DNA of 64,000 bases from Paucibacter sediminis (GCF_030254645.1 NZ_CP116346.1:3947001-4011000); one strand, 5' to 3'. Positions 39,772 through 50,813 are shown, counted from the stretch's first letter. Program-made: numbers and translations. The notes: generated by a model not told the origin, from the letters alone.

Positions 39772-41082
39772 ATGACCCCGTCTGACGTCAAAGCCACCCT
39801 GTCGTTCTCGGACGGCAGCCCGCAAATGGACCTGCCCATTTACAAGGGCTCGGTAGGCCCGGATGTGATCGACATCCGCAAGCTCTACGCGCAGACGGGC
39901 AAGTTCACCTACGACCCGGGCTTCCTCTCCACCGCCTCCTGCAACTCGACCATCACCTATATCGATGGCGACAAGGGCGAGCTGCTGTACCGCGGCTACC
40001 CGATCGAGCAGCTGGCAGTGAACTGCGACTACCTCGAGACCTGCTATCTGCTGCTGTACGGAGAGCTGCCCAACGAAACCCAGAAGGCGGATTTCGTCTC
40101 GCGCGTGACCAACCACACCATGGTCAACGAGCAGATGCAGTTCTTCCTGCGCGGCTTCCGCCGCGACGCCCATCCGATGGCCGTGATGACCGGCCTGGTG
40201 GGTGCGATGTCGTCCTTCTATCACGACAGCACGGACATCAATAACCCCGAGCATCGCGAGATCGCGGCGATCCGCCTGATCGCCAAGATGCCGACGATGG
40301 TGGCGATGGCCTACAAGTACACGGTCGGCCAGCCCTATATCTATCCGAAGAACGACCTCAGCTACGCCGGCAACTTCATGCGCATGATGTTTGCCACGCC
40401 TTGCGAGGACTACAAGCCCAATGACGTGCTGGTGCGCGCCATGGACCGCATCTTCACCCTGCATGCCGACCACGAGCAGAACGCCTCGACCTCCACGGTG
40501 CGTCTGTGCGGCTCCTCGGGCACCAACCCCTTTGCAGCCATCGCCGCCGGCGTGGCCTGCCTGTGGGGCCCGGCCCACGGCGGCGCCAACGAGGCCTGCC
40601 TGAACATGCTCAGCGACATCCAGCAAATGGGTGGCGTGGCCAAGATCGGCGAGTTCATCAAGCAGGTGAAGGACAAGAACAGCAACGTCAAGTTGATGGG
40701 CTTCGGTCACCGCGTCTACAAGAACTACGACCCGCGCGCCAAGCTGATGCGCGAGACCTGCCACGAGGTGCTGAACGAGCTGGGCCTGCACGACGACCCG
40801 CTCTTCAAGCTCGCGATGGAACTCGAGAAGATCGCGCTGGAAGACGAATACTTCGTCGCCCGCAAGCTCTACCCGAACGTGGACTTCTACTCGGGCATCG
40901 TGCAGCGCGCCATCGGCATCCCGGTGCCGCTGTTCACGGCGATCTTTGCACTCGCCCGCACGGTCGGCTGGATCGCCCAGCTGAACGAGATGATCGGCGA
41001 CCCCGAGTACAAGATCGGCCGTCCGCGCCAGCTCTTCGTCGGCGCCACCTCGCGCAACGTCAAGCCCATCGCCCAGCGTTGA
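39772..41082 (+). CDS. gltA: Citrate synthase
   Basis: GltA joins oxaloacetate and acetyl-CoA. The 436 residues match the hexameric type II enzyme, with catalytic histidines in [17 protein letters not shown] and [17 protein letters not shown] and the catalytic aspartate in [15 protein letters not shown]. It ends the sdh run; a terminator follows at 41120. Confidence 0.97.
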   Translation: MTPSDVKATLSFSDGSPQMDLPIYKGSVGPDVIDIRKLYAQTGKFTYDPGFLSTASCNSTITYIDGDKGELLYRGYPIEQLAVNCDYLETCYLLLYGELPNETQKADFVSRVTNHTMVNEQMQFFLRGFRRDAHPMAVMTGLVGAMSSFYHDSTDINNPEHREIAAIRLIAKMPTMVAMAYKYTVGQPYIYPKNDLSYAGNFMRMMFATPCEDYKPNDVLVRAMDRIFTLHADHEQNASTSTVRLCGSSGTNPFAAIAAGVACLWGPAHGGANEACLNMLSDIQQMGGVAKIGEFIKQVKDKNSNVKLMGFGHRVYKNYDPRAKLMRETCHEVLNELGLHDDPLFKLAMELEKIALEDEYFVARKLYPNVDFYSGIVQRAIGIPVPLFTAIFALARTVGWIAQLNEMIGDPEYKIGRPRQLFVGATSRNVKPIAQR

Positions 41083-41119
41083 TGATCGCCGGCAGGCTCC
41101 CTGCCTGCCCGATCGCAGC

Positions 41120-41153
41120 AGCCCCCGCAGCCTTGCTCGGGGGCTTTGTTTTT
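41120..41153 (+). terminator. Rho-independent terminator of gltA
   Basis: AGCCCCCG (41120-41127) pairs with CGGGGGCT (41138-41145), followed by TTTGTTTTT. It lies 38 bp after the gltA stop and ends the sdh-gltA unit. Confidence 0.88.
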
Positions 41154-41227
41154 GCTGGGTTTGTCCCCGGTGTGGGCGGCGCGCCAGCCTGATGTAGATC
41201 AGGCTTTTTGGGCTATGCTACGCAGGC

Positions 41228-41243
41228 TGGCAAACGTTTGCCA
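41228..41243. promoter_or_regulatory. LacI-family operator
   Basis: TGGCAAACGTTTGCCA is a perfect 16-bp palindrome with the central CG usual for LacI/PurR/RbsR sites. It lies 42 bp before the LacI gene start, so the regulator probably controls itself and the downstream salvage genes. Confidence 0.88.
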
Positions 41244-41285
41244 ATCTGGATCCATCGATCCGACCCTAGCGAGCAACAAGCATCC

Positions 41286-42287
41286 GTGAGCACGATCAAA
41301 GACGTGGCCGCCCTGGCCGGGGTGTCCTTTACGACGGTATCGCATGTCCTCAACGACACCCGCCCGGTGAGCGCCGATGCGCGCCGGCGCGTGCTGGCCG
41401 CGGTGGAGGAGATCGGTTACCTGCCCAGCGCGGTGGCGCGTTCGTTGCGCAAGAGCGAGACCAAGATCATCGGCGTGCTGGTGCCGAATGTGCAGAACCC
41501 CTTCTTCGCCGAGCTGGTCTGCGGCGTCGAGGAATGCTGCCGCCTGGCGGGCTATTCGGTGTTTCTGTGCAACTCCGACAACGACCCCAAGCGCCAGCAG
41601 CAGTACATGCGCACCCTGCTGGAAAAGCGCATCGACGGCCTGCTGCTGGCCTCGGCCGGCGATGCCGCCTCGCTGGCGAAGATCTTCAAGCTGGCCAGCG
41701 TGCCCGCGGTGACGGTGGACCGCCTGGTGCCCGGCGCACGCGCCGACCGCGTCAGCGTGCACAACCAGGCCGGCGCGCATGCGGCGGTGGCGCATCTGCT
41801 GGAGCTGGGGCACCGGCACATCGGCTGCATCAGTGGCCCGGCCGAGTTCGAGGTGGCGATCGAGCGTGTCGAGGGCTGGCGCCAGGCGCTGCTGGAGCGC
41901 GGCATCACGCCGCAGGAAGGCTGGCTGGTGGAGAGCGACTTCTCCAGCGCCGGCGGCTACGAGGCGGTGCGGGCGCTGCTGCGCAAGCATCCCGAGATCA
42001 CGGCCGTGTTCGCCGGCAACGACATGATGGCAATGGGCGGCTTGCGCGCCGCGGCCGAGCTGGGGCGCAAGGTGCCCGAGCAACTCTCCATCGTGGGCTT
42101 CGACGACATCGAGCTGAGCAGCTTCGTCTACCCCGCGCTCACCACCGTGGGTTGTTCCATCAAGGAGCTCGGCCGCGAGGCCGCTCGCGTGCTGCTGGAC
42201 CGCATCGACAACCCTGGCGCACCACTGAAGGATGTGTTGCTGACGCCGCGCCTGGTGGTGCGCGAAAGCAGCGCCGCGCGCGCCTGA
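41286..42287 (+). CDS. LacI-family regulator of nucleoside/ribose use
   Basis: The 333-residue product has the N-terminal helix-turn-helix TIKDVAALAGVSFTTVSHVL with the hinge helix VARSLR and a periplasmic-binding-protein-like ligand domain (GVLVPNVQNPFFAELVCGVE to VGFDDIELSSFVYPALTTV). The start is GTG 41286; an upstream ATG at 41208 would cover the operator. With ribokinase and a nucleoside hydrolase downstream, the inducer is probably ribose or a nucleoside (inference). Confidence 0.9.
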   Translation: MSTIKDVAALAGVSFTTVSHVLNDTRPVSADARRRVLAAVEEIGYLPSAVARSLRKSETKIIGVLVPNVQNPFFAELVCGVEECCRLAGYSVFLCNSDNDPKRQQQYMRTLLEKRIDGLLLASAGDAASLAKIFKLASVPAVTVDRLVPGARADRVSVHNQAGAHAAVAHLLELGHRHIGCISGPAEFEVAIERVEGWRQALLERGITPQEGWLVESDFSSAGGYEAVRALLRKHPEITAVFAGNDMMAMGGLRAAAELGRKVPEQLSIVGFDDIELSSFVYPALTTVGCSIKELGREAARVLLDRIDNPGAPLKDVLLTPRLVVRESSAARA

Positions 42288-42305
42288 TTGCCAAGGAATC
42301 TTTTC

Positions 42306-43256
42306 ATGACTGCAACAGCAAGCAGCAAGCCCGCCAGCGTGGTGGTGGTGGGCAGCATCAATATGGACATGGTCTCGCATTCGCCGCGCCTGCCGGCGCC
42401 CGGCGAGACCCTGGTCGGCGAGGCCTTTGTGATGGCCCCGGGCGGCAAGGGTGCCAACCAGGCGGTGGCCGCGGCGCGCCTGGGCGCCGAGGTGGCCTTC
42501 GTGTCGCGCGTCGGCACGCGCCAGCATGGCGCCGAGCTGCTGGCGGCGCTGGGCGCCGAGGGGGTGCACACCGCGGCGGTTGCCACCGATGCCACGGCGC
42601 TGCCGGGCATCGCCGTCATCATGGTGGCCAGCCAGGGCGGCGAGAACTCCATCGTCTATGTGCCGGGCAGCAATGCGCAGCTGAGCGCGGCCGACGTCGA
42701 GCAGGCCAAGGCGGTGCTGCAGGCGGCGCGCGTGGTGGTGGCCCAGCTGGAAGTGCCGCAGCCCGCCATTGCGCATGCTTTTGCGCTGGCACGCGCGGCC
42801 GGGGTGACAACCATTCTGAACGCCGCGCCGGCCCTGCCGGTGAACGCCGAGCTGCTGGCCCAGACGCAGTGGCTGGTGCTCAATGAAACCGAGGCCGGCC
42901 AGATGGCGGGCATGCCCAGCGCCAGCCTGGAGCAGGTGCGGGCGGCGGCCGAGGCGCTGCTCGCGCGTGGCCCGGGCCAGGTCGTGGTCACCCTGGGCGC
43001 CCAGGGCGTGCTGCTGTGCAGTGCGCAACAAGGCGCGCAACATCTGCCGGCGCAGCGTGTCACCGCGGTGGACACGGTGGGCGCCGGCGATACCTTTGTC
43101 GGCGGCCTGGCCACCGGCCTGGCCGAAGGCTGGGCGCCCGCAGACGCGGTGCGCCTGGGCCAGGCCGCAGCCGCGCTGGCGGTGAGCCGCGCCGGCGTGC
43201 AGACGGCCATGCCGCGCCGTGCCGAACTCGCAGCCGAGCTGCAGCCGCGCTCCTGA
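42306..43256 (+). CDS. rbsK: Ribokinase
   Basis: The 316-residue PfkB-family kinase phosphorylates ribose to ribose 5-phosphate. Signatures include VGSINMDMV near the start, APGGKGANQAVAAARLG and the C-terminal active site DTVGAGDTFVGGLATGLAEG. It lies 18 bp after the LacI gene with AAGGAA 7 bases before ATG 42306. In this operon it would use ribose released by the nucleoside hydrolase next door. Confidence 0.92.
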   Translation: MTATASSKPASVVVVGSINMDMVSHSPRLPAPGETLVGEAFVMAPGGKGANQAVAAARLGAEVAFVSRVGTRQHGAELLAALGAEGVHTAAVATDATALPGIAVIMVASQGGENSIVYVPGSNAQLSAADVEQAKAVLQAARVVVAQLEVPQPAIAHAFALARAAGVTTILNAAPALPVNAELLAQTQWLVLNETEAGQMAGMPSASLEQVRAAAEALLARGPGQVVVTLGAQGVLLCSAQQGAQHLPAQRVTAVDTVGAGDTFVGGLATGLAEGWAPADAVRLGQAAAALAVSRAGVQTAMPRRAELAAELQPRS

Positions 43257-43268
43257 GGTTTTTCAGCC

Positions 43269-44246
43269 ATGCAAGCAGTTCCCCAATCCGTCATCTTCGA
43301 CACCGATCCCGGCATCGACGACGCCATGGCGCTCTATGTGCTGGCGCGCCACCCCGCCATCCGGCTGCGCGCCATCACCACCGTGTTCGGCAATGCCGCC
43401 GTCGCCACCACCACGCGCAATGCGCTGGCGCTGGCGGCGCTTTATGAGCTCGAGCTGCCGGTGGCGGCCGGCGCGGCCGGCCCCTTGCGGCCGCGCCAGG
43501 ACCAGGCCTTCCCAGCCCATGTGCACGGCGAGGACGGCCTGGGTGGCGTGGGCGCGCTGGTGCCCGCGCCACGGCGCGAGGTCGATGGCCGTCCGGCGCA
43601 TGAGCTGATCTGTGCCATGGTCAATGCCGAGCCGGGCCAGATCACCCTGGTGGCCGTGGGCCCGCTCACCAACCTCGCGCTGGCGCTGCGCCACGACCCC
43701 GGCATCGCCGCCAAGGTGCGGCAGGTGGTGGTGATGGGCGGCGCCTTCGGCACCCATGGCCATGGCGGCAATGTCAGCCCGGTGGCCGAGGCCAACATCA
43801 TCAACGACCCCGAGGCGGCCGATGCGGTGTTTGCCGCGGCCTGGCCGGTGGTGATCGTCGGCCTCGACGTGACCCAGGAGGTGGTGATGAAGCACGACGA
43901 TCTGGCCGCCCTGAAGGGCCGTGGCGGCAAGCAGGGCGCCGTGGGCGACTTCCTCTGGGCGGCGACGCGCCATTACCAGGATTTCTATCACGAGCGCGAC
44001 GGCATCGGCGGCATCTACTCGCACGATGCCAGCGCGGCCGTGTACGTGGCCGCACCCGAGGCCTTCGGCCTGCGCGCCGGCCCGGTGCGCGTGGTGCTGG
44101 ACGGCATCGCGCGCGGCCAGACCATCCAGGATCACCAGGGCCTGGCCGCCCCCGATTCACCCTGGGCCCACAGCCCCGCGCAGCAGGTCTGCGTGCGCGT
44201 GGACGCGGCCCGCGTGCTGTCAGAATTCACCCGTCTTTTCGACTGA
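43269..44246 (+). CDS. Ribonucleoside hydrolase
   Basis: The 325-residue product is an inosine-uridine-preferring-type nucleoside hydrolase that splits nucleosides to ribose plus base. The calcium and ribose site is DTDPGIDDAMALYVLARHP, with VFGNAAVATTTRNALALAAL and HDASAAVYVAAPEAFGL further on. Base preference (purine or pyrimidine) cannot be settled from sequence. It stands 12 bp after rbsK and 11 bp before the deaminase. Confidence 0.92.
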   Translation: MQAVPQSVIFDTDPGIDDAMALYVLARHPAIRLRAITTVFGNAAVATTTRNALALAALYELELPVAAGAAGPLRPRQDQAFPAHVHGEDGLGGVGALVPAPRREVDGRPAHELICAMVNAEPGQITLVAVGPLTNLALALRHDPGIAAKVRQVVVMGGAFGTHGHGGNVSPVAEANIINDPEAADAVFAAAWPVVIVGLDVTQEVVMKHDDLAALKGRGGKQGAVGDFLWAATRHYQDFYHERDGIGGIYSHDASAAVYVAAPEAFGLRAGPVRVVLDGIARGQTIQDHQGLAAPDSPWAHSPAQQVCVRVDAARVLSEFTRLFD

Positions 44247-44257
44247 GCGACCCCATC

Positions 44258-45577
44258 ATGAGCAAGCAGCAAACCATCCTCAAGGCCCGCTGGGTCCTTC
44301 CCATGACTCCTGGCGGCGCCGTGCTCGAGCAGCATGCGGTGGTGATGGACGGCGAACGCATCGCCGCCGTGCTGCCTTGGGGCGAGGCCGAGGCGCGCTA
44401 TGCCGATGCCGAGCGCGTCGAGCTGGGTCAGCATGTGCTGATCCCCGGCCTGATCAATGGCCACACCCATTCGGCCATGTCGCTGCTGCGCGGCGTGGCC
44501 GACGACCTGGCCCTGATGGACTGGCTCAACAACCATATCTGGCCGCTGGAGAAGAAGTGGGTCAGCGAGGACTGGACCTACCAGGGCTCGCTGCTCTCCG
44601 CCGCCGAGGCGCTGCGCGGTGGCGTGACCTATCTGAACGACATGTATTTCTTCCCCACCGCGATGGCCCGTGCCGCGGTGGATGCCGGCATCCGCGCCGG
44701 CGTGTCGATCAATGTGATCGACTTCCCCACCGGCTATGCCGCCAACGCCCAAGAGTACATCGACCGTGGCGTGGCCGCCTACGAGCAGTACAAGGGCGAA
44801 AGGCTGCTGGACTGGACCAGCGCGCCGCACGCGCCCTACACGGTGTCGGATGAGACCTTCGTCAAGCTGCGCGAACTGGCCGAGCGTCTGGACATCCAGA
44901 TGCACTGCCACATCCACGAGACCCAGGAGGAAGTGGACGGCAGCCTGAAGCAATACGGCATGCGGCCGCTGGAGCGCCTCAACAAGCTGGGCGTGCTGAA
45001 CGAGCGCATGCTGGCCGTGCACATGGTGCATCTCACCGAGGCCGAGATCGCGATGCTGGCGGCGCAGAAGGTGCACCTGGTGCACAACCCCAGCTCCAAC
45101 CTCAAGCTGGCCTCGGGCGTGGCGCCGATCAAGGCGCTGGAAGCCGCCGGCGTGAACACGATTCTGGGCACCGACGGTGCCGCCTCCAACAACCGCCAGG
45201 ACATGTTTGCCGAGATCCGCGCCGCGGCCCTGCTGGCCAAGGGCGTGACGGGCGACCCGCTCACCGTCTCGGCGCGCACCGCGCTGGAAATGGCCACCAT
45301 CCGGGCCGCCAAGGCGATGGGCCGCGAGGCCGATCTGGGCTCGCTGGAAGTCGGCAAGCTGGCCGATGTGGTGGCGGTCTCGCTGGACGCGCTGGAATGC
45401 CGGCCGGTCTACCACGCCGATGCGCAGCTGGTCTACGTGGCCGGCCGCGAGCATGTGTCCGACGTCTGGGTGGGCGGCCGCCAGGTGCTCAAGGGCAGGG
45501 CGCTCACCACCATCGACACCGCCGCGCTGATCGAGCGCGCCGAGCACATCGTCGGCCAGATGAAGGCCGGCCGCTAA
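44258..45577 (+). CDS. mtaD: TRZ/ATZ-family amidohydrolase, MTA/SAH/adenosine deaminase-like
   Basis: The 439-residue metal-dependent deaminase has HTHSAMSLLRGVADDLALM (first metal pair), MHCHIHETQEEVDG, MVHLTEAEIAML and TDGAASNNRQDMF. This group includes 5-methylthioadenosine/S-adenosylhomocysteine deaminase and related purine deaminases. Its place in the operon suggests it makes inosine-type nucleosides that the hydrolase then splits, or deaminates the freed base. The stop is 8 bp from the convergent methyltransferase stop. Confidence 0.85.
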   Translation: MSKQQTILKARWVLPMTPGGAVLEQHAVVMDGERIAAVLPWGEAEARYADAERVELGQHVLIPGLINGHTHSAMSLLRGVADDLALMDWLNNHIWPLEKKWVSEDWTYQGSLLSAAEALRGGVTYLNDMYFFPTAMARAAVDAGIRAGVSINVIDFPTGYAANAQEYIDRGVAAYEQYKGERLLDWTSAPHAPYTVSDETFVKLRELAERLDIQMHCHIHETQEEVDGSLKQYGMRPLERLNKLGVLNERMLAVHMVHLTEAEIAMLAAQKVHLVHNPSSNLKLASGVAPIKALEAAGVNTILGTDGAASNNRQDMFAEIRAAALLAKGVTGDPLTVSARTALEMATIRAAKAMGREADLGSLEVGKLADVVAVSLDALECRPVYHADAQLVYVAGREHVSDVWVGGRQVLKGRALTTIDTAALIERAEHIVGQMKAGR

Positions 45578-45585
45578 GTCGGACG

Positions 45586-46224
45586 CTAAGTCGGCGGCAA
45601 ACGCCGCGCCGCGAAATCCCATACCGACTTGGGCGCGCCGTAGCGCAGGCTGATGGACTTGCGCAGCTCCAGCAACTCGTAGTGCTGGCGCAGGCAGCTC
45701 AAGAGCTTGGGCGAGGTGAAGAACTGCTTGGGCACGCCGTCCACCAGGACCGGCTCCCAGCCGCTGGCGTCGGCCGGCGCGCCGTAGTTGAGGTCGTCCT
45801 CGGCGTTGACGCTGCCCAGAAGCAGGCCACCGGGCTTGAGCACCCGTGCGATCTCGGCGAAGGCCTGCAGGCTGCCGGCCTGGTCGAAGTAATGCAGCGA
45901 GAGATGGGCCACCGCCAGGTCCATGCTGGCGCTGGCGATCTCGGGCATGGTGCGCACATCGGCGAGCAGGTGGCGCGCCGCCGGATTGCGTTCCTCGGCC
46001 GCCGCCAAGGCGGTGGGCGAGATCTCGGTGGCGGTGACCTGCCAGCCCAGGGCCAGCAGGGCGGCGCTTTCATGGCCATTGCCGCAGCCGATGTCCAGCG
46101 CCTGATAGCCCTGGCCATGGGCATGGGCGAGCCAGGCGGCGCCCCAATGCTCCAGCCAGTTGTCGGCCAGGCTGGCCTGGCCGAGGCCGTAGCGCTGGTC
46201 CCAGATTTGGCGCGGATCGTTCAT
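45586..46224 (-). CDS. Class I SAM-dependent methyltransferase
   Basis: The 212-residue product has the SAM-binding motif ALDIGCGNGHESAALLALGW near residue 43, an acidic loop (TATEISPTALAAAEER) and the motif VLKPGGLLLGSVN. The C-terminal part with SLRYGAPKSVWDFAARR is typical of small tellurite-resistance-like or thiol-type methyltransferases; the substrate is unknown. It is divergent from purL with a 187-bp spacer and convergent with the salvage operon. Confidence 0.85.
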   Translation of the reverse strand: MNDPRQIWDQRYGLGQASLADNWLEHWGAAWLAHAHGQGYQALDIGCGNGHESAALLALGWQVTATEISPTALAAAEERNPAARHLLADVRTMPEIASASMDLAVAHLSLHYFDQAGSLQAFAEIARVLKPGGLLLGSVNAEDDLNYGAPADASGWEPVLVDGVPKQFFTSPKLLSCLRQHYELLELRKSISLRYGAPKSVWDFAARRLPPT

Positions 46225-46411
46225 GTGCAAAGTATCGCGAGACGGCGAAAAGACTGTGTGAATGCCAGGCAAAGATTTCACCAAGCTGTGAAACTTTGCG
46301 GGCTCCGCCGTATCGGTACAGACCCTAGCTAAAATCCCGGGCTTCAACGGCCAGGCCCACCAGGCTTGAGACCGCAACCTCCAGCGCCGCATGCGCGCAT
46401 CCCGGGACCCC

Positions 46412-49400
46412 ATGGCCTCTTCCTCCTCCAAGCCCAAGCATCTGCTCCACTTCGAGGGCGGCAACGCTCTTTCCTCCTTCCGTGCCAATGCCTTGCTGCC
46501 GCGGCTGCAGGCCGTCAACGAGCGCATCACCGCCATTGCCGCACGCCATGTGCACTGGGTCTGGAGCGATGCAGCGCTGGCCGATGAGGTCAAGTCCAAG
46601 CTGGCGGCCCTGCTGGACTATGGCGATGCCTACCAGGGCGCGCAGGACGGCGAACTGATCGTGGTGGCGCCGCGCCTGGGCACGGTGAGCCCCTGGGCCT
46701 CCAAGGCCACCGACATCGCGCACAACTGCGGCTTGGATATCCATCGCGTCGAGCGTGTCACCGAGTACCGCATCACGCTCAAGAGCGGTTTGCTGGGCGG
46801 CGTGAAGACCCTGTCCGAGGCCGAACGCCTGGCCTGCGCCGCGCTGCTGCACGACCGCATGACCGAGAGCGTGCTGCTGAGCCGCGCGGCCGCCGCCCAT
46901 CTGTTCGACGAGAAAGAGGCCCAGCCGCTGGAGCATGTTGACGTGCTGGGATCGGGCCGCCCGGCCCTGGAGGCCGCCAACAAGACCTTCGGTCTGGCGC
47001 TTTCGGACGACGAGATCGACTACCTGGTGACGGCCTTCCAGGGGCTCAAGCGCAACCCCAGCGATGTCGAGCTGATGATGTTCGCGCAGGCCAATAGCGA
47101 GCATTGCCGCCACAAGATCTTCAACGCCAAGTTCACGGTCGACGGCGAGGCGCAAGACCTGTCCCTGTTCGGCATGATCCGCAACACCGAGAAGCTGCAC
47201 CCCCAGCACACGGTGATCGCCTATTCGGACAACGCCGCGGTGATGGAAGGCCATGAGCTCGAACGCTGGATGCCGGCGGGCTTTGACAAGGCACCGCAGT
47301 ACCAGGCGCGCGCCGAGACCTCGCATGTGCTGATGAAGGTGGAGACGCACAACCACCCGACCGCCATCTCGCCCTTCCCGGGTGCCTCCACCGGCGCCGG
47401 CGGCGAAATCCGCGACGAGGGCGCGACGGGGCGCGGGGCCAAGCCCAAGGCCGGCCTCGCCGGCTTCACCGTTTCCAATCTGCGCCTGCCCGGCCTCACC
47501 GAGCGCTGGGAGCAGCAGGACATCGGCAAGCCCGAGCACATCGCCAGCCCGCTGCAGATCATGATCGAGGGCCCGATCGGCGGCGCGGCCTTCAACAACG
47601 AGTTCGGCCGGCCCAATCTGGGCGGCTACTTCCGTGCCTATGAGCAGGAGGTGGACGGCATCACGCGCGGCTACCACAAGCCCATCATGATCGCCGGGGG
47701 CATCGGTGCGATCCGCTCCGACCTCACCCGCAAGATCGAATTCCCCGCCGGCAGCCTGCTGGTGCAGCTGGGCGGCCCGGGCATGCGCATCGGCATGGGC
47801 GGCAGCGCCGCCAGCTCGATGGCGGCCGGCACCAACACCGCCGACCTGGACTTCGACTCGGTGCAGCGCGGCAACCCCGAGATCGAGCGCCGTGTGCAGG
47901 AGGTCATCAACCATTGCTGGGGCCTGGGTGCCGACAATCCCATCCTCGCCATCCACGACGTCGGCGCCGGTGGCATCTCCAACGCCTTCCCCGAGCTGGT
48001 GAACGATGCCGGCCGCGGCGCCATCTTCGATCTGCGCGCTGTGCCGCTCGAGGAGTCAGGTCTTGCCCCCAAGGAGATCTGGTGCAACGAGAGCCAGGAG
48101 CGCTATGTGCTGGCGATCGCGCCCGAGAGCCTGGAGACCCTCCGCGCCATGTGCGAACGCGAGCGCTGCCCCTTTGCGGTGGTGGGCGTGACCACCGAGC
48201 AGCGCGAGCTGGTGCTGGAAGACGGCCCGGCAGGAGACCGCGCCATCGACATGCCGATGGCGACGCTGCTGGGCAAGCCGCCCAAGATGCACCGCGATGT
48301 GCAGCGCGTGGCGCGCGACGCCGGCCGCCTGGAGCTGGGCGGCGCCAGCCTGGCGACCGCGGCGGTGGAAGTGCTGCGCCACCCGACCGTGGCCTCCAAG
48401 CGCTTCCTGATCTCGATCGGTGACCGCACGGTCGGCGGCCTGAACCATCGCGACCAGTTCGTCGGCCCCTGGCAGGTGCCGGTGGCCGATTGCGCCGTCA
48501 CCCTGGCCGACTTCAAGGGCTTCCGCGGCGAGGCCATGAGCATGGGCGAGCGCACCCCGCTGGCGGCCGTCAACGGCCCGGCCTCGGGCCGCATGGCGGT
48601 GGCCGAGGCCATCACCAATCTGCTCGCCGCGCCGATCGAGCTGGAGCGCGTCAAGCTCAGCGCCAACTGGATGGCGGCCTGCGGCGAGCCCGGCGAGGAC
48701 GCCGCGCTGTTCGATACCGTCAAGGCGGTGGGCATGGAGCTGTGCCCGGCGCTGGGCATCTCGATCCCGGTGGGCAAGGATTCGCTGTCGATGCGCACGC
48801 GCTGGAACGATGCGGCGGGCGCGGTCAAGCAGGTCACCGCACCGGTTTCGCTCATCATCACCGCCTTCGCCACGCTCGCCGATGTGCGGGGCACGCTCAC
48901 GCCTGAGCTGCGGGCTGGTGACACGAGCCTGATCCTGGTCGACCTCGGCCAGGGCCGGCAGCGCATGGGCGGCTCCATCCTGGCTCAGACCCTGAGCCAG
49001 TTCGGTGGCGAGGTGCCCGATCTGGACGATGCTGAAGCGCTCAAGAGCCTGGTGGCCGCCGTGAACGAGCTGCGCGCCAGCGGCCAGCTGCTGGCCTACC
49101 ACGACCGCGGCGACGGCGGCCTCTGGGCCACCGCCTGCGAGATGGCCTTTGCCGGCCATTGCGGCATCAGCCTGAATGTGGACATGCTGGTCACCGAGGG
49201 CGATGGCGTCTCCGACAGCCGCGCCGATGTGGGCGATTCCAAGAACTGGGCCAGCCAGGTGAGCGCGCGCCGCGAGGAGCTGACGCTCAAGGCCCTGTTC
49301 AACGAGGAGCTGGGCGCGCTGCTGCAGGTGCCCACCGCCCAGCGCGATGCGGTGATGCAGTTGCTGCGCAAGCATGGCCTCTCCAAGCACAGCCATGTGG

Positions 49401-50425
49401 TGGGCAAGCCCAATGCGAGCGGCCAGATGGAAGTCTGGCGCGACAGCAAAAAGGTCTATGGCGCGGCGCTGGAGGCGCTGCACAAGGAATGGGACCAGGT
49501 CAGCTGGCGTGTCGCCCAGCTGCGCGACAACCCGGCCTGCGCCGATTCCGAGCATGCGCTGGCCGGCCAGGCCGACGACCCCGGCCGCCATGTGCACCTG
49601 AGCTTCGATCCCAAGGAAGACGTGGCCGCGCCCTTCATCTCGGCGGGCGCGCGCCCCAGGATCGCGATCCTGCGCGAGCAGGGCGTCAACTCGCATGTGG
49701 AGATGTCCTATGCCCTGGCCCGGGCCGGCTTCGACACCTACGACGTGCACATGAGCGATCTGCAGTCCGGCGGCACCACGCTGGACCGCTACAAGGGCTT
49801 CATCGCCTGCGGCGGCTTCAGCTATGGCGACACCCTGGGTGCCGGCGAGGGCTGGGCGCGCTCGGTGATGTTCAACCCGGTGCTGGCCGATCAGTTCAAG
49901 GCCTTCTTCGCGCGCAGCGACAGCTTCGCGCTGGGCGTGTGCAATGGCTGCCAGATGATGGCCGCGCTCTCGCCCATCATCCCCGGCGCCCAGCACTGGC
50001 CCAAGTTCACGCGTAACAAGAGCGAGCAGTTCGAGGCCCGGCTGGCGATGGTGGAAGTGCTGGAGAGCCCCAGCCTGTTCTTCCAGGGCATGGCCGGCAG
50101 CCGCCTGCCGATCGCGGTGGCTCATGGCGAGGGTTATGCCGATTTCTCGCAGCGCGCTAACCCTCAAGAAGCGGCCAGCAAGGTGGCACGCGCAATGCGT
50201 TACGTGGACCACCATGGCCGGCCCACCGAGGTCTATCCGCTCAACCCGAACGGCAGCCCCGAGGGCCTGACCTCGGTGACCACGGCCGATGGCCGCTTCA
50301 CCGTGCTGATGCCGCATCCGGAGCGCGTGCAGCGCAACATCCAGCTCAGCTGGACCAGCGGCGACAAGAGCGAGGCGAGCCCCTGGGCGCGCATGTTCGC
50401 GAACGCGCGTCGCGCCCTGGGTTGA
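46412..50425 (+). CDS. purL: Phosphoribosylformylglycinamidine synthase
   Basis: PurL makes FGAM from FGAR and glutamine in purine synthesis. The 1337 residues form the long single-chain type: N-terminal domain, FGAM synthase core ([19 protein letters not shown] near 225; [19 protein letters not shown] near 312) and a C-terminal glutaminase with nucleophile cysteine in [14 protein letters not shown] and catalytic His/Glu in VAHGEGYA and MPHPER. An ATG at 46391 is also in frame; I took 46412, where the conserved sequence approaches. The short spacer shows no obvious regulator site. Confidence 0.96.
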   Translation: MASSSSKPKHLLHFEGGNALSSFRANALLPRLQAVNERITAIAARHVHWVWSDAALADEVKSKLAALLDYGDAYQGAQDGELIVVAPRLGTVSPWASKATDIAHNCGLDIHRVERVTEYRITLKSGLLGGVKTLSEAERLACAALLHDRMTESVLLSRAAAAHLFDEKEAQPLEHVDVLGSGRPALEAANKTFGLALSDDEIDYLVTAFQGLKRNPSDVELMMFAQANSEHCRHKIFNAKFTVDGEAQDLSLFGMIRNTEKLHPQHTVIAYSDNAAVMEGHELERWMPAGFDKAPQYQARAETSHVLMKVETHNHPTAISPFPGASTGAGGEIRDEGATGRGAKPKAGLAGFTVSNLRLPGLTERWEQQDIGKPEHIASPLQIMIEGPIGGAAFNNEFGRPNLGGYFRAYEQEVDGITRGYHKPIMIAGGIGAIRSDLTRKIEFPAGSLLVQLGGPGMRIGMGGSAASSMAAGTNTADLDFDSVQRGNPEIERRVQEVINHCWGLGADNPILAIHDVGAGGISNAFPELVNDAGRGAIFDLRAVPLEESGLAPKEIWCNESQERYVLAIAPESLETLRAMCERERCPFAVVGVTTEQRELVLEDGPAGDRAIDMPMATLLGKPPKMHRDVQRVARDAGRLELGGASLATAAVEVLRHPTVASKRFLISIGDRTVGGLNHRDQFVGPWQVPVADCAVTLADFKGFRGEAMSMGERTPLAAVNGPASGRMAVAEAITNLLAAPIELERVKLSANWMAACGEPGEDAALFDTVKAVGMELCPALGISIPVGKDSLSMRTRWNDAAGAVKQVTAPVSLIITAFATLADVRGTLTPELRAGDTSLILVDLGQGRQRMGGSILAQTLSQFGGEVPDLDDAEALKSLVAAVNELRASGQLLAYHDRGDGGLWATACEMAFAGHCGISLNVDMLVTEGDGVSDSRADVGDSKNWASQVSARREELTLKALFNEELGALLQVPTAQRDAVMQLLRKHGLSKHSHVVGKPNASGQMEVWRDSKKVYGAALEALHKEWDQVSWRVAQLRDNPACADSEHALAGQADDPGRHVHLSFDPKEDVAAPFISAGARPRIAILREQGVNSHVEMSYALARAGFDTYDVHMSDLQSGGTTLDRYKGFIACGGFSYGDTLGAGEGWARSVMFNPVLADQFKAFFARSDSFALGVCNGCQMMAALSPIIPGAQHWPKFTRNKSEQFEARLAMVEVLESPSLFFQGMAGSRLPIAVAHGEGYADFSQRANPQEAASKVARAMRYVDHHGRPTEVYPLNPNGSPEGLTSVTTADGRFTVLMPHPERVQRNIQLSWTSGDKSEASPWARMFANARRALG
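48052..48067 (-). repeat. Dispersed 16-bp motif, 15 of 16 match
   Basis: In minus-strand reading this is GGCAAGACCTGACTCC, one base different from the copy at 7782. It lies inside purL, in codons for a stretch (ESGLAP) before the conserved [11 protein letters not shown]. Confidence 0.4.
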
Positions 50426-50438
50426 ACCGGCCTGCCGG

Positions 50439-50696
50439 CTAGCCTGGCGACAGGTGCTCCAGCGGGTCGAGCCCGCCCAGCATGGTTTCGCCGCTGTGCG
50501 TGGGCAGCGGCGTCCAGTCCTTCAGGCGCGGCGGCACCGGCCAATGGGCGGCCAATTCGGCCAGCGCCTCCTCAGGGTCGGCGAAGGAGCGGTCCAGCAG
50601 GCCGCTGGCGCAACGCACCCGCCAGCGGCCGTAGGGGCGCAGGCTGATCGCAAAGCGACCTTCGGCCGTGATGAATTCATAAGCAGCAATCTGCAT
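50439..50696 (-). CDS. Hypothetical protein, 85 residues
   Basis: This small protein has no signal peptide or membrane helix. It begins MQIAAYEFITAEGRFAISLR, followed by GRWRVRCASGLLDRSFADPE and an alpha-helical stretch (EALAELAAHWPVPPRL). The order of strands then helix suggests a small alpha/beta fold. I do not recognise the family. It is 117 bp after the luciferase-like gene on the same strand and convergent with purL, 13 bp away. Confidence 0.6.
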   Translation of the reverse strand: MQIAAYEFITAEGRFAISLRPYGRWRVRCASGLLDRSFADPEEALAELAAHWPVPPRLKDWTPLPTHSGETMLGGLDPLEHLSPG

Positions 50697-50813
50697 GTCT
50701 GGGCATTCCGGGCGTCCCGGCTGTGAAACTCGGCTTTGGGCGGCGAGCCTACTGCGAATGCGCGGCGCAAGCTGTAAGCAATTGAGAGGCGCCCGGCGGC
50801 TGGCGCCCGCCCC

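Noticed and set aside
48056-50317. A 753-codon open frame antisense to purL
   Set aside because: It lies opposite the conserved FGAM synthase and glutaminase regions and has no recognisable domain.
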